21,318 bases of DNA from Angelakisella sp. (GCA_022795575.1 JAAWGY010000011.1:1-21318); one strand, 5' to 3'; numbered from the stretch's first letter, positions 7,582-15,779 are shown. Made by a program: numbers and translations. Notes: a model not told the origin generated them from the sequence alone.

Positions 7582-7610
7582 ATTATACCACATTCACACA
7601 GGGAAGGCAA
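7582..7610 (-). promoter_or_regulatory. Promoter of the 145-residue membrane protein gene
   Basis: On the - strand, TTGCCT (7605-7610) and a perfect TATAAT (7582-7587) are 17 bp apart. It starts a leader of about 55 nt before ATG 7519. Confidence 0.65.
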
Positions 7611-7674
7611 TCTGCGCGTTACGCCGTTTTGCCTTTCCGGACCGACAAGGGGCGAGTCGTGTTTTTGGCAGGGC

Positions 7675-7694
7675 GCGGGGAAAAGCCTCCCCGC
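7675..7694 (-). terminator. Hairpin at the end of operon II
   Basis: GCGGGGA (7675-7681) and TCCCCGC (7688-7694) form a 7-bp GC-rich stem with a 6-nt loop directly after the stop codon of the tandem cyclophilin-like lipoprotein gene. No T-run follows, so termination may be weak. Confidence 0.4.
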
Positions 7695-7695
7695 T

Positions 7696-8697
7696 TTAAC
7701 CCTTGAGGGAAAGACGCACCGTCACGTCTCCGTTCCCCAGGGCCTCCTCCCAGCCGGTAAGGTCGTCAATACGCCCCAGCCGGGTGTAGCTCCAGGAGTT
7801 GGAGCCGTAGAAGATGACGATTTGGTTGCCGGTGTACAGCACTATGTCCCCCGCCCGGGTGGTGGTCTGCCGGTCCTCGGCGGGAAGACTGGCCCCCAGG
7901 GGGCCCACCTTCTCAAAACCGGAATAGTCGCTCATGGAAAGCTTGACCGGGGCCGCTTTCATCATCTCCACCAAAGCCTCCGTGGCGGCGTTGTCCTCCA
8001 GGGTGGCGGTAAAGATCTGCTCCCCCACCTGCACCTGCATTTTCATCGCTGTTTCCTCCCGAAGCTCCTCATCGGGCAGGTCATCCCCCAAAAGCTGGCT
8101 GACGCGAATTTCCCCGGTCAGGCTCTCGATCTGCTCCCCGCCGGAAATGGCCTCGCCCAACTGATATAGACTTTCGGAACCGCCACAGGGGCTATAAAAC
8201 ATGGCAACATCTCCCCAGGGGGCATAGTAGGTCAAGGTACCAGCAGGCCCTTGGGCAATGGGCGTATCCTCTGTGGACAGCCTTTCCGGGGGATAGAAGA
8301 TTTTTTCGTTGCTCCCGTAATTTTCCACCGAAACGGTGAAAGGAAGCTGCCGGTAGAGGTCTTTTGCAGCGGGGCTGCCATTTAGCCGGAAAACAATCCG
8401 CTGTGTATCGCTTTCTACCAGAATCCGCAGCGGCTCCTCGACCGGTTCTTCTCCCGCCACGGCGGAGGGATTTTCGGAAACCGGCTTTTGTTCATCCTCT
8501 GCCGGAGAAACCGGCGGACTCTCGATGCTTGTACCCTCCTCCGCTGCTGTTTCCGGCTCCGACGGCACACCTTGGGATGCTGGCGGAGCGGTTTTTTCCG
8601 GTGCCGCCGTGCTGTCACAGGCTACCAGAATCGTGCCAAACAATACGGCCGCTCCGGTAAGCATAAGGGCAACACCCCGCTTTTTCCATATGCTCAT
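7696..8697 (-). CDS. Lipoprotein with two tandem cyclophilin-like domains
   Basis: This is a 333-residue lipoprotein anchored outside the membrane. A basic N-terminus and hydrophobic stretch lead to the lipobox LVAC (Cys27), followed by an acidic, Pro-rich linker (28-90). Two similar domains follow. The first (about 98-200) has RIVFRLNGSPAAKDLYRQLP, NEKIFYPPERL and YYAPWGDVAMFY. The second (about 219-331) has FTATLEDNAATEALVEMM, SGFEKVGPLG, GDIVLY and NQIVIFYGSNSWSYTRLG. These are hallmarks of the bacterial cyclophilin-like fold family (Pfam type cyclophil_like). No prolyl isomerase activity should be assumed. It is the last gene of operon II, 12 nt after the LysE gene; ATG 8697 has AAAGGAGA upstream. 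Confidence 0.85.
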   Translation of the reverse strand: MSIWKKRGVALMLTGAAVLFGTILVACDSTAAPEKTAPPASQGVPSEPETAAEEGTSIESPPVSPAEDEQKPVSENPSAVAGEEPVEEPLRILVESDTQRIVFRLNGSPAAKDLYRQLPFTVSVENYGSNEKIFYPPERLSTEDTPIAQGPAGTLTYYAPWGDVAMFYSPCGGSESLYQLGEAISGGEQIESLTGEIRVSQLLGDDLPDEELREETAMKMQVQVGEQIFTATLEDNAATEALVEMMKAAPVKLSMSDYSGFEKVGPLGASLPAEDRQTTTRAGDIVLYTGNQIVIFYGSNSWSYTRLGRIDDLTGWEEALGNGDVTVRLSLKG

Positions 8698-8709
8698 GGC
8701 AATTCTCCT

Positions 8710-9318
8710 TTACACAAAACATTGGAAACAGATACCCGCCCCCAGCAGGCAAAGGATGAATCCAAAAATCCGGTTCATCCGGGCCGGGTCGATGGCGGCG
8801 GCTTTTTTCCTTGCCATGCTTGCGGCCAGGGTGAGAACGCCCCACCAAAGGTAGGTCCCGCAGAACACCCCCAGGAGCAGCAGCAGCCCCTCCCCAAAGG
8901 CCAGCCCGCCGGAGACGCCCAGCCAGGAAAAGGCGAAAAGGAAGGTGAGGATGGCGGCGGGGTTGGTGATGCCGATGGCGAAGGAGGAGAGGAACAGCCC
9001 TGTCCCGCCGGTGCGTCCTGCCGCCCGGCTGGGGGCCTCCTTCTTCCGGCGCAGCAGGCCGATCCCCAGGAACAGGACCAGGCCACCGCCCAGCAGGTGG
9101 ATGGCGGCCTGATGTTGCAGGAGGAGATCAGACACAATGGTAAGCCCAAAAGCGCCCAAGGAGGCGTAGCAGCAGTCCGCCGCCGAGGAGCCCAGGCCGG
9201 TGAGCAGCCCCGCCCCGGGGCCATGGCGGAGGGTCCGCTGCACCGTCAGCGCCCCCACCGCCCCGGCCGGGAGCCCAAACAGCAGGCCGATAAGGATACC
9301 TTTCAACAGGAAGGCCAT
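8710..9318 (-). CDS. LysE/RhtB-family exporter
   Basis: This is a 202-residue integral membrane protein with about six hydrophobic helices. The N-terminal GILIGLLFGLPAGAVGAL is the family's typical first helix with the GxxxGxxxG-like glycine/proline pattern, and ITNPAAILTFLFAF (about 117-130) matches the conserved NP turn of LysE-type amino-acid exporters. Length is normal for the family. It probably exports an amino acid or a small amino-acid derivative by proton or sodium exchange. The start has GGGAGGTGA upstream and lies 19 nt after the DUF3737-like gene. Its place between lipoprotein genes fits a role in removing a product released at or inside the membrane. The substrate is not visible. 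Confidence 0.85.
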   Translation of the reverse strand: MAFLLKGILIGLLFGLPAGAVGALTVQRTLRHGPGAGLLTGLGSSAADCCYASLGAFGLTIVSDLLLQHQAAIHLLGGGLVLFLGIGLLRRKKEAPSRAAGRTGGTGLFLSSFAIGITNPAAILTFLFAFSWLGVSGGLAFGEGLLLLLGVFCGTYLWWGVLTLAASMARKKAAAIDPARMNRIFGFILCLLGAGICFQCFV

Positions 9319-9337
9319 GCCGTCACCTCCCTTCGGT

Positions 9338-10189
9338 TCAGGCGCAGCGGCACTGCTCCGTTACGATGATCTCCCCGTTTGCCCCCGTAATATCCCGGAT
9401 GATCTCCCCCACCGCCGGGACGCAGATGCGGCCGGAAAGGGGGTTCTTGATGCTGACGATGGGGGCGGTGAGGGTGGCCTCCACCTCCGAGCGCTCAAAG
9501 GCAAGGTCGGTATCCACCATTTCGCAGTCGATGAGCCGTAAAGATTTGCAGTAGCAAAGGGGCTGGGTACCGATGATTTTGCAGCGAATAAAGGTGATGT
9601 CCTCGCTGTACCAGGCCAGGTATTCCCCCTTTACCACGCTGTCCCTTACGGTGATGTTCTTCCCGTGCCAAAAGGCGTCCTTGGTATCGAAAACGCAGCC
9701 TTCAAAGACGGCGTTTTCGATGTACTGGAAGGAGTACTTGCCCTTCATCTGCACCCCCCGGAAGGTGAGGTCCTGGGAACGCATCATAAAGTATTCGCTT
9801 TGGGCGGTGCAGTCCTCCATCCGGATGCCCTGGGCAGACCAGCCAAACTCTGGGGAGACAATGTCGCAGCCCTTTATGCGGATGCCGCCGCACTCCCGCA
9901 GGGCCTTGATGCCGTGGAGCTTCGTTCCGGTGAGCTCCACATCCTGGCAGTACCAGAGGGCCGCCCGGCAAAGCTCGGTCATCTGGCTGTCCCGGATCAC
10001 CAGCCCTTGGTCGTGCCAGAAGGGATACCGCAGGTTGAAGAAGCACCCCTCCACCGTCAGGTCCTTGCCCTCCTTAAAGGCGCTTTCCCCGTCGGCGGGG
10101 CCGTCAAAGGAGCAGTCCCGCACCAGCAGGCCGGTTTCGCCGTAGAGGGCTCTTTCCTCATCAAAGGTTTGGTTGGATATGGTTCTCAT
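9338..10189 (-). CDS. DUF3737-like right-handed beta-helix protein
   Basis: This is a 283-residue protein without signal peptide or membrane segments. It opens with ISNQTFDEERALYG and is built of short repeated strands such as LVRDCSFDG, LTVEGCFF, LVIRDSQM, ITVRDSVV and ITFIRCKI, which look like the rungs of a parallel beta-helix. This is the DUF3737 pattern as I recall it. Aromatic residues recur at FWH, WYC and WYS turns. The biochemical role is unknown; beta-helix proteins often bind or modify sugars. I chose ATG 10189 because GAGAGGAG lies 8 nt upstream; the in-frame ATG at 10210 would overlap the previous stop. It is third in operon II. Confidence 0.82.
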   Translation of the reverse strand: MRTISNQTFDEERALYGETGLLVRDCSFDGPADGESAFKEGKDLTVEGCFFNLRYPFWHDQGLVIRDSQMTELCRAALWYCQDVELTGTKLHGIKALRECGGIRIKGCDIVSPEFGWSAQGIRMEDCTAQSEYFMMRSQDLTFRGVQMKGKYSFQYIENAVFEGCVFDTKDAFWHGKNITVRDSVVKGEYLAWYSEDITFIRCKIIGTQPLCYCKSLRLIDCEMVDTDLAFERSEVEATLTAPIVSIKNPLSGRICVPAVGEIIRDITGANGEIIVTEQCRCA

Positions 10190-10206
10190 GATAAAAACTC
10201 CTCTCG

Positions 10207-10428
10207 TCATTTTGCCTTCTGCATCCGGTACACCAGATAGTCCAGGCAGTCGATTTTCTGTTCCTCCCGGTGGACCGCATCCAGCAGGAGGCTTCTCTGC
10301 TTTTTCAGCAGCCGGAGACTTTCCGGCTCTTTGCCGTCCTTCATGCAGCGCAGAAAGGCAGTAATGGTCTTTTCGTCACAGCCTGCATCCCGCAGGTTTT
10401 GAATGATGCTTTCCTCAGAATCACACAT
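10207..10428 (-). CDS. Small conserved helical protein (73 residues)
   Basis: This is a 73-residue cytoplasmic, all-helical protein with four cysteines (C2, C17, C28, C61). The pattern NLRDAGCDEKTITAFL, then LRLLKKQRSLLLDAVH, then KIDCLDYLVYRM is one I recall from many clostridial genomes as a hypothetical protein, often near transcription regulators. A longer open frame extends upstream, but ATG 10428 is the better start because AGGAG and AAGG sites precede it and the extension overlaps the lipoprotein gene. It lies 16 nt after the lipoprotein and 17 nt before the DUF3737-like gene, so it belongs to operon II. The cysteines could bind a metal or sense redox state, but this is a guess. Confidence 0.75.
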   Translation of the reverse strand: MCDSEESIIQNLRDAGCDEKTITAFLRCMKDGKEPESLRLLKKQRSLLLDAVHREEQKIDCLDYLVYRMQKAK

Positions 10429-10444
10429 ATGGTTCGCCTTCTCC

Positions 10445-11116
10445 TTAGTTTGCCGGGCTGATGAATACCAGCTTGTTGCCCCAGCCCTCCAGCACCGGGT
10501 TGTTCTCCACCGCTTTGACAAACTCCTCGGTGTAGTCAAAGTACCCCACCGGGGTGTATTCTCCGGTGACTTCCGCCTCGTGGAAAAACAGGACGATGCG
10601 GTTGGGTTCCGAGTAGTAGACCGTTCCGGCGGCCTCGCTGGTGATGGTCTCGGCGTTATCGGGGATCTCGTACCGGCTGGGGATGTCGTAATACTGCATC
10701 ACTTCCCAATTTTCGTAGTCGTTGTAGTGGTAGATGGGCAGCTGCCAGCTGGCGGTGCCCACATGGCGGGCGATGGCGGCGGCGGTGGGGTTGTCGTAGA
10801 GGTAGAGGGTGAAGGGGGCGTTCCGGTCCCCAAAGGCCACCATAAGGGTCCCGGCTTCTCCGGCAGCTCCCGATGTGTCAGCCCCTTCCCCGGCTTCATC
10901 GCCGTTTTCGGGAGCGCGGGCCTCGCTCTCCTCCGGGGCGGAAGAAGAAATCGCGCTGCTTTCCGGGGCGGTGCTTTGTGCCGTTCTGCTTACCGTCAAG
11001 CTGCCGGAGCTGCTGTGGGGCGGTGTGCTTTCCCCCCGGCTGCATCCGGGGAGGAGAAAAATGGTCATCGTCAGAAGCATCAAAAGGGAGACAGCGCTAA
11101 AAAATCTTCTTCTCAT
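10445..11116 (-). CDS. Lipoprotein with one cyclophilin-like domain
   Basis: This is a 223-residue surface lipoprotein, first gene of operon II. The signal peptide has an RRR N-terminus, a hydrophobic core and lipobox LLPGC (Cys25). A Ser/Glu/Ala-rich linker (26-88) follows. The C-terminal domain (about 92-220) shows the cyclophilin-like signature: FTLYLYDNPTAAAIARHV, NWEVMQYYDIP, AGTVYYSEPNRIVLFFHEA and the PVGYFDYTEEF end. It is related in layout to the two-domain lipoprotein at the other end of the operon. I chose ATG 11116 because AAAGGA lies upstream; ATG 11134 lacks a site. Function is unknown, perhaps ligand binding at the cell surface. Confidence 0.83.
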   Translation of the reverse strand: MRRRFFSAVSLLMLLTMTIFLLPGCSRGESTPPHSSSGSLTVSRTAQSTAPESSAISSSAPEESEARAPENGDEAGEGADTSGAAGEAGTLMVAFGDRNAPFTLYLYDNPTAAAIARHVGTASWQLPIYHYNDYENWEVMQYYDIPSRYEIPDNAETITSEAAGTVYYSEPNRIVLFFHEAEVTGEYTPVGYFDYTEEFVKAVENNPVLEGWGNKLVFISPAN

Positions 11117-11160
11117 GGTGGTTCGTCCTTTCATTCGGGAATGGGGCCTCTTGGAACCCC

Positions 11161-11189
11161 ATTATAAAGCCGTTTTTGCTTCATAGCAA
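11161..11189 (-). promoter_or_regulatory. Promoter of operon II
   Basis: On the - strand, TTGCTA (11184-11189) and a perfect TATAAT (11161-11166) are exactly 17 bp apart. The leader would be about 38 nt. The -35 overlaps the conserved element at 11183-11214. Confidence 0.7.
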
Positions 11190-11214
11190 ATACTTATGTT
11201 AAATACATAAATAT
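11183..11214. promoter_or_regulatory. Conserved operator-like element, copy A (operon II)
   Basis: On the + strand this reads ATAG, CAAATACTTAT, GTT, AAATACATAAATAT. It matches the element at 17062-17093 at 26 of 32 positions, in the same register against the -35 box. It contains the palindrome TTATGT-TAAAT-ACATAA (11194-11210), which fits the T-N11-A dyad of LysR-type operators. It is therefore a likely binding site for the LysR protein encoded at 17148-18029. Confidence 0.6.
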
Positions 11215-11231
11215 AACTGATAAGCATGGAT

Positions 11232-13574
11232 TTAATTTGCAGCCAACATGGTCATTTTTACCTGCCTGATCTTCCCGGCGGTGAGCCAGCCAAAGGCAAA
11301 GAACAGCGCCGTTATCACGCCGCCGGGCAGCAGTACCATCCCCGGCCCGGGATGGGAGGAAAAGCTGCTGATCCCCGCCAGCTCCATGGCGGCGGAAACC
11401 AGGGGATCGGTGAGGATCGCCGCCAGGATGGTCCCGGCCACCGCCCCTGCTGCCGCCGTGATGCCAAACCGCAGGGCGAAGCTCAGCCGCAGCCGTCCGG
11501 GGGAAAAGCCCATGGCCCGGTAGATGGCCAGGTCCCGCCGCTCTGCCGCCAGCAGCTTCCCCCCGGTAAGGGCGGTGACGATGAGGACAAACACCGCTGC
11601 CATCCCGTAGAGGAAGGCCGTCAGGGCGTTCATGGCGGCGATGATGCCCAAAAGCCCCGGCCAGGTGTTTTCGTGGATATGGACATCCCCGCCGTAGGCG
11701 GATTCCAACGCTTGGGTAATGGCTCCCTTTTGGGAGGGGTCGGACAAAAAGTAATGCCAGCACCACAGGTTGGGGTGGTCGCTGCCGATTTTCAGGTACC
11801 CCTCCCGGGTCATGCCGATGGTTGCTCCCATGTCGTTGGCGCAGGAGTAGATACCGGTGACGGTGAAGTTTTCCCGCCCCCGGTCGCCGCCCACCGTCAG
11901 GGTGTCCCCCACAGTAACGCCGAAGTCCGCCGCCACAAACCGGGTGATGACGATTTCCTTTTCCCCGGCGCAGGGCCTGCCCTTTAGCAGGTAGAACCGC
12001 TCCGGCTGGTCGATGACATTGGCGGTGTGGTCCACGCCGTTTACGGTAACGCCGGGCATGGCCAGAACATAGGTATCGGTGATTTCGCTGTACTGCCGGA
12101 TGGTTGTTTCAAAAGCCTCCCGTGATAAAGTCCCGAAGGACTGCACCCCGATGTCGTGGTCGGCGGGGTTGAAGGCGTCCATCATGCCTTTGCCGTCGGG
12201 GCCAAGCCAGCTGTCCATCCGCCCGATGAGGGAGGCGAAGAACACCAGCAGCACCGCCACCAGCAGGGCCCCCAGGTACTGCCCCCGCCCGGTGAGCAGC
12301 TGCCGCAGGGCAAGGCGGACCTCCAGCCAGCTGCCGGAGATGCCGGGAAGCCCCTGAATCGAGATTGCCTTGCTACCCGATTCCCCCCGGATGGCCCCCA
12401 AGGGCGTCACCCGGCGGAGTTTCCCCAGCCGGAAAAGAAGGAAAGCGGCGAGGATGGCCAGTACCAGAAGAAAGACGGGGAGGCAAAGCCCCAGGGGGAG
12501 GTCCGCCGGGGTCAGAAAGCCGGTAGTAGTGAGGGTCATTTTTCCGGCAATCCCGCTGACGGCCGGGGACAGGAGAAGCCCCAGCGCCATCCCCGGCAGG
12601 ATGGCCGCATAATATTGGGCCAGCTGGATGCTACGAAGTCCCCTGCCGGTTAACCCCAGCGTTTTGAGAATCCCCAGGTTCTGGTAGTCCTGGCGGATGC
12701 CGCTTTCTATTTGGTGGCCCAGCACCGCCATAGCCGCCAGCAGCAGCGCGGCGGCAAAGGCCAGCAGGAAGCCCCCAAAGGCGTTTTGCAGCACCAACAT
12801 AAAGCCGCGGATGGCCTCCCGGCTGTGGGCAAGCTCGGTGTACCGGGGCAGGCTGGTGGAGTCGTTGATGGCCGCGCTGAAGTCAGCGGCGGTCAGTCCT
12901 TCCTCTGCGGCGAAGATGTGCAGCATGGCCCCGTCCCTCGCCAGGGCGTCGATCCCGGCGTTGGCCAGGATGTCCAGGGCGGTTTGGCGGTCGCTTTCGC
13001 TGACGAGAAAGCCCTTCATCCCAATCATCGAGCTGCCCATAAAGGGGTCCTCGTACCACCCGGCGATGGTGAGGGTCAGCTCCCGCCCAGACCGGGCGAT
13101 GGGGAAGGTGATCTCGTCCCCGATGTTCGCCCCGAACATGGAGACCAGGGAGGGGGAGACATAGACCGTCCCCGGCTGTATCTCCTGGGGCGGCGGGGCA
13201 TAGCCGGAAAGGTCAGCGGTGAAGAAGCGGTAGCGGTTTTCCTCTGGCCGGTACAAAATCAGCTGTCCTTCGCTGTCCGATTCCTGTTCGTTTATCCGGT
13301 AATTGGTATGGATGAGCTTCTGTTCCTCCACCCGTTCCACCAGGTCCAGGGCGGCGATCTCCGCCGGGAGACCGTTCGGGGCGTTTGCCACCCAGGCGGT
13401 GACATCCCCGTACCCGGCCCGGTCCAGCTCCGCCGTCAAATAGCTGGCGGAGTTGTGCCACACCGTCAGCACGGTGGCCAGGGAGAGAGAAACCAGGAAA
13501 ATCAGCAGGAAAACACCCAAAAGCCCGCCCCGGTGCCGCCGGAGGTTGGCCCGCAGCAATATCCAAAAATCCAT
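11232..13574 (-). CDS. ABC transporter permease, FtsX family (780 residues)
   Basis: This is a large membrane subunit of an ABC system with two FtsX-type units. TM1 (about 18-38) is followed by a big extracellular domain (40-255). Three helices come next (about 262-288, 322-343, 360-382). TM5 (about 432-451) leads to a second extracellular domain (452-638) and the last three helices (about 642-672, 700-722, 748-765). ESGIRQDYQNLGILKTLGLTGRGL after TM2 and RRDLAIYRAMGFSPGRLRLSF near 679-699 are the typical cytoplasmic coupling regions. The partner ATPase is encoded 91 nt upstream. Such pairs usually export or extract peptides, lipids or drugs rather than import. AAGGAGG precedes the start. The last gene of operon I. 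Confidence 0.9.
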   Translation of the reverse strand: MDFWILLRANLRRHRGGLLGVFLLIFLVSLSLATVLTVWHNSASYLTAELDRAGYGDVTAWVANAPNGLPAEIAALDLVERVEEQKLIHTNYRINEQESDSEGQLILYRPEENRYRFFTADLSGYAPPPQEIQPGTVYVSPSLVSMFGANIGDEITFPIARSGRELTLTIAGWYEDPFMGSSMIGMKGFLVSESDRQTALDILANAGIDALARDGAMLHIFAAEEGLTAADFSAAINDSTSLPRYTELAHSREAIRGFMLVLQNAFGGFLLAFAAALLLAAMAVLGHQIESGIRQDYQNLGILKTLGLTGRGLRSIQLAQYYAAILPGMALGLLLSPAVSGIAGKMTLTTTGFLTPADLPLGLCLPVFLLVLAILAAFLLFRLGKLRRVTPLGAIRGESGSKAISIQGLPGISGSWLEVRLALRQLLTGRGQYLGALLVAVLLVFFASLIGRMDSWLGPDGKGMMDAFNPADHDIGVQSFGTLSREAFETTIRQYSEITDTYVLAMPGVTVNGVDHTANVIDQPERFYLLKGRPCAGEKEIVITRFVAADFGVTVGDTLTVGGDRGRENFTVTGIYSCANDMGATIGMTREGYLKIGSDHPNLWCWHYFLSDPSQKGAITQALESAYGGDVHIHENTWPGLLGIIAAMNALTAFLYGMAAVFVLIVTALTGGKLLAAERRDLAIYRAMGFSPGRLRLSFALRFGITAAAGAVAGTILAAILTDPLVSAAMELAGISSFSSHPGPGMVLLPGGVITALFFAFGWLTAGKIRQVKMTMLAAN

Positions 13575-13665
13575 TGACAGACCTCCTTCTCAAAACGAGG
13601 CTTTGGCTCCGGGCCCTCGCTTCCGCCCAATGCCCATACAGGGAGTGGCCACCCGGCCTGCCGGG

Positions 13666-14415
13666 CTACCACCGCAGAGCGGAAAGCCAGCGGCTGGCTC
13701 GTTCTTCCCGTTCCCTGTCCGGCTTTTCGTAAGGGGACAGGGTCAGCTCGTCCAGAATTTTCCCGTCCTCCAGGTAGAGGATACGGTTCCCCCGCACCGC
13801 CGCCCCCATATCGTGTGTCACCATCAGGATGGTCTGTCCCTCCCGGTTCAGGCCGGTGAGGAGGTCCAGCACCTCCCGGCTGCTCTGGCGGTTCAGCGCC
13901 CCGGTGGGCTCGTCGGCAAAAAGGATGCCGGGGTCGCCGATCATCGCCCTGGCGATGGCCGCCCGCTGGGCCTCCCCGCCGGAAGCATAGGCCGGGAGCC
14001 GGTCCTTTGCCTCCGCCACCCCCATTTGGCAAAGGAGATGCTCCACCCTGGCCTGGATGGTTTTGGACGGCTCCTTCCCCGCAAGATACCCCGCCACCGC
14101 CACATTTTCCAAGAGGGTAAGGTTGCTGACCAGATGGGTCTGCTGAAAGACAAAGCCAAACTCACGGGCCCGCAGCCCGGCCATCTGATCCTCCGAAAGG
14201 CCGGTGACAGGCTGGCCCTTGTAAGAAACGGTCCCGCCGGAAATGCCGTCCATCCCGCTGAGGGCATACAAAAGCGTGGATTTGCCCGCGCCGGACGGCC
14301 CCATGATGACGGTGAAATCCCCGCTGCAAATAGCTACATCCAGGTTGCGGAACAGCTCCCCGCCGCCGGGAAAGCTTTTACAGAGACCTCGGCCCTCTAA
14401 AATGGTTTCCCTCAT
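13666..14415 (-). CDS. ABC transporter ATP-binding protein (LolD/MacB type)
   Basis: This is a 249-residue ATPase that powers the FtsX-type permease encoded next. All motifs are present: Walker A GPSGAGKST (39-47), Q-loop Q91 in FVFQQTH, signature ASGGEAQR (144-151, with A for the usual L and E-A for Q-x), Walker B ILFADEPTG (164-172) and switch His H201 in MVTHD. Length and sequence suit the LolD/MacB/FtsE-like group that pairs with FtsX-type permeases. The start codon overlaps the stop of the ligase gene by 4 nt (ATGA), so the two are probably translationally coupled. The 91-nt gap before the permease contains a good ribosome-binding site but no clear promoter. Confidence 0.93.
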   Translation of the reverse strand: MRETILEGRGLCKSFPGGGELFRNLDVAICSGDFTVIMGPSGAGKSTLLYALSGMDGISGGTVSYKGQPVTGLSEDQMAGLRAREFGFVFQQTHLVSNLTLLENVAVAGYLAGKEPSKTIQARVEHLLCQMGVAEAKDRLPAYASGGEAQRAAIARAMIGDPGILFADEPTGALNRQSSREVLDLLTGLNREGQTILMVTHDMGAAVRGNRILYLEDGKILDELTLSPYEKPDREREERASRWLSALRW

Positions 14416-15779
14416 CCCTCATATCTCCTTTCCCCCCGGGGCAGCGTGAGGACCAGCCGTTTTTTGCCGGTGGCCGGGTCGGGGCGTATCTCCTCCACAA
14501 AGCGGACGGAAAAGGTGAGGTAGGAAAGCCCCTTTTCCAGCAGGATGCCCCTTAGCTGCCGCCGCAGCTCTCTTTCGATCTGCTCCCGCCCGGCGGCGGA
14601 GGCGGTCTCCGCCAAAATTTCAAAGCTGTTTTTCCCGGTCTGGCGGAACTGGTAGTCCAGCAGGCCGGGGATACAAAAGCCCTCGATGGCCAAGGGGTGC
14701 AAAAATTCCCGGCGGCCCTCTCCGTCCTCAAACCAGAGGACATCCTCATTCCGTCCCAGCAGCCCCACGGCGCGGGAGAAGGGATACCGGCCCGATGGCT
14801 CCTCAATGGTGATGCGGTCGGTGAGCTTATACCGGATCAGGGGCTGAACGAAGTTATACAGACAGGTGAGGTAGAGGCCGTCCGGCCCCTGCTCGATGAT
14901 GTTCAGGTCGTCAAAGAGGAGCAGCCCCTGGGCCGGGTCCCCTTCCACCCCCAGGGCCAGGGACTCGCTGGCCCCATAGAAGTTGATGACCTGGGCGTGG
15001 AAGGTGTCCTCCAAAAACCTACGCAGGCTGGCCCCCAGCGGCTCCCCGCAGGAGACCACCCGCAGCACCGACAGGGAGACCTCTCTCCGCTGGGCCAGCT
15101 CGGCCAGTATCTTAATGGCGGAGGGGTAGCCGATGATGAAGTTGGGCCGAAACTGCTTTACCTGCGCCACCCACTGGGAAAGAGGAGTCTTGATGTCCAG
15201 GTACATCTGGCTGGCCCCCACCCCCTCTACACCGTCCCCCACCGCCATGGCCCCGCCATACCGGCCGTCGGTGGCGGCGATGTAGAGGATGCGGGGTTTT
15301 CCCGCCAGCAGGCGAAGGATTTGGGGCATGGACATCCCCCACAGCGCCCCCCGGATGATGCCCGGCAGCATGGTGTTCCAGGCGGCTTCGTCGTAGACGA
15401 AGTACCCCGGCTCCCCGGTGCTGCCGGAGGAATGGATCAGGTGGTATTTCCCCAAAAAGGGCCGGCGGTCGGTGGTGTTATGGGCATCAAACCGGCGCAG
15501 CTCGGCTTGCTTCAGGTCGGGGACAGTGACCAGGCGGTCGAAGTTTTCCAACAGGGCGGCTTTGTCCAGGGTGGGGAAAGCGGAGAGGGGGGCGGTGTCC
15601 AGGGCTTCTTCGGTGATGCCCGCCTGCCGGAAGCGCTCCCGGTAGTAGGGGGAACGGTCCCAGGCGTACCGGAGGAGCCGCCGCAGCCTCTTCTGCTGTA
15701 TCCGCTGGATCTTTGCAGGGGAAAGGCTTTCATTTCGCTTCAGTCCCCATAGCTTCCAAAGGGTGTGGGGAATGTTCAT
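14412..15779 (-). CDS. PaaK/CapK-family adenylating ligase (phenylacetate-CoA ligase-like)
   Basis: This 455-residue cytoplasmic enzyme belongs to the ANL adenylating superfamily, in the PaaK/CapK/coenzyme F390 synthetase-like branch. The phosphate-binding loop is SSGSTGEPG (117-125), the adenine-pocket motif is FYGASES (267-273), and PLIRYKLTDR (313-322) replaces the usual RYRTGD. The C-terminal cap ends with TGKKRLV, which contains a plausible catalytic lysine. Family members activate a carboxylic acid as its acyl-adenylate and pass it to CoA or an amine. The acid here is unknown. ATG 15779 has AAGGAGG upstream; the open frame extends to 15941 but overlaps the hydrolase gene. Its setting between an amidase-type hydrolase and an ABC transporter is unusual. 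Confidence 0.88.
   Translation of the reverse strand: MNIPHTLWKLWGLKRNESLSPAKIQRIQQKRLRRLLRYAWDRSPYYRERFRQAGITEEALDTAPLSAFPTLDKAALLENFDRLVTVPDLKQAELRRFDAHNTTDRRPFLGKYHLIHSSGSTGEPGYFVYDEAAWNTMLPGIIRGALWGMSMPQILRLLAGKPRILYIAATDGRYGGAMAVGDGVEGVGASQMYLDIKTPLSQWVAQVKQFRPNFIIGYPSAIKILAELAQRREVSLSVLRVVSCGEPLGASLRRFLEDTFHAQVINFYGASESLALGVEGDPAQGLLLFDDLNIIEQGPDGLYLTCLYNFVQPLIRYKLTDRITIEEPSGRYPFSRAVGLLGRNEDVLWFEDGEGRREFLHPLAIEGFCIPGLLDYQFRQTGKNSFEILAETASAAGREQIERELRRQLRGILLEKGLSYLTFSVRFVEEIRPDPATGKKRLVLTLPRGERRYEG

Noticed and set aside
7696..11116. Interpretation of the cyclophilin-like lipoproteins as peptidyl-prolyl isomerases
   Set aside because: The family shares the fold, but I see no canonical cyclophilin active-site motifs, so enzymatic activity is not supported.
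12711..13577. + strand ORF of 288 codons opposite the FtsX-type permease
   Set aside because: Translation is rich in Gln/Gly/Pro with no domain. The opposite strand has clear membrane helices and extracellular domains.
14697..15752. Long + strand ORF of 351 codons opposite the ligase gene
   Set aside because: Low-complexity Gly/Val/Gln-rich translation, no ribosome-binding site, and fully antisense to a well-supported PaaK-like gene.
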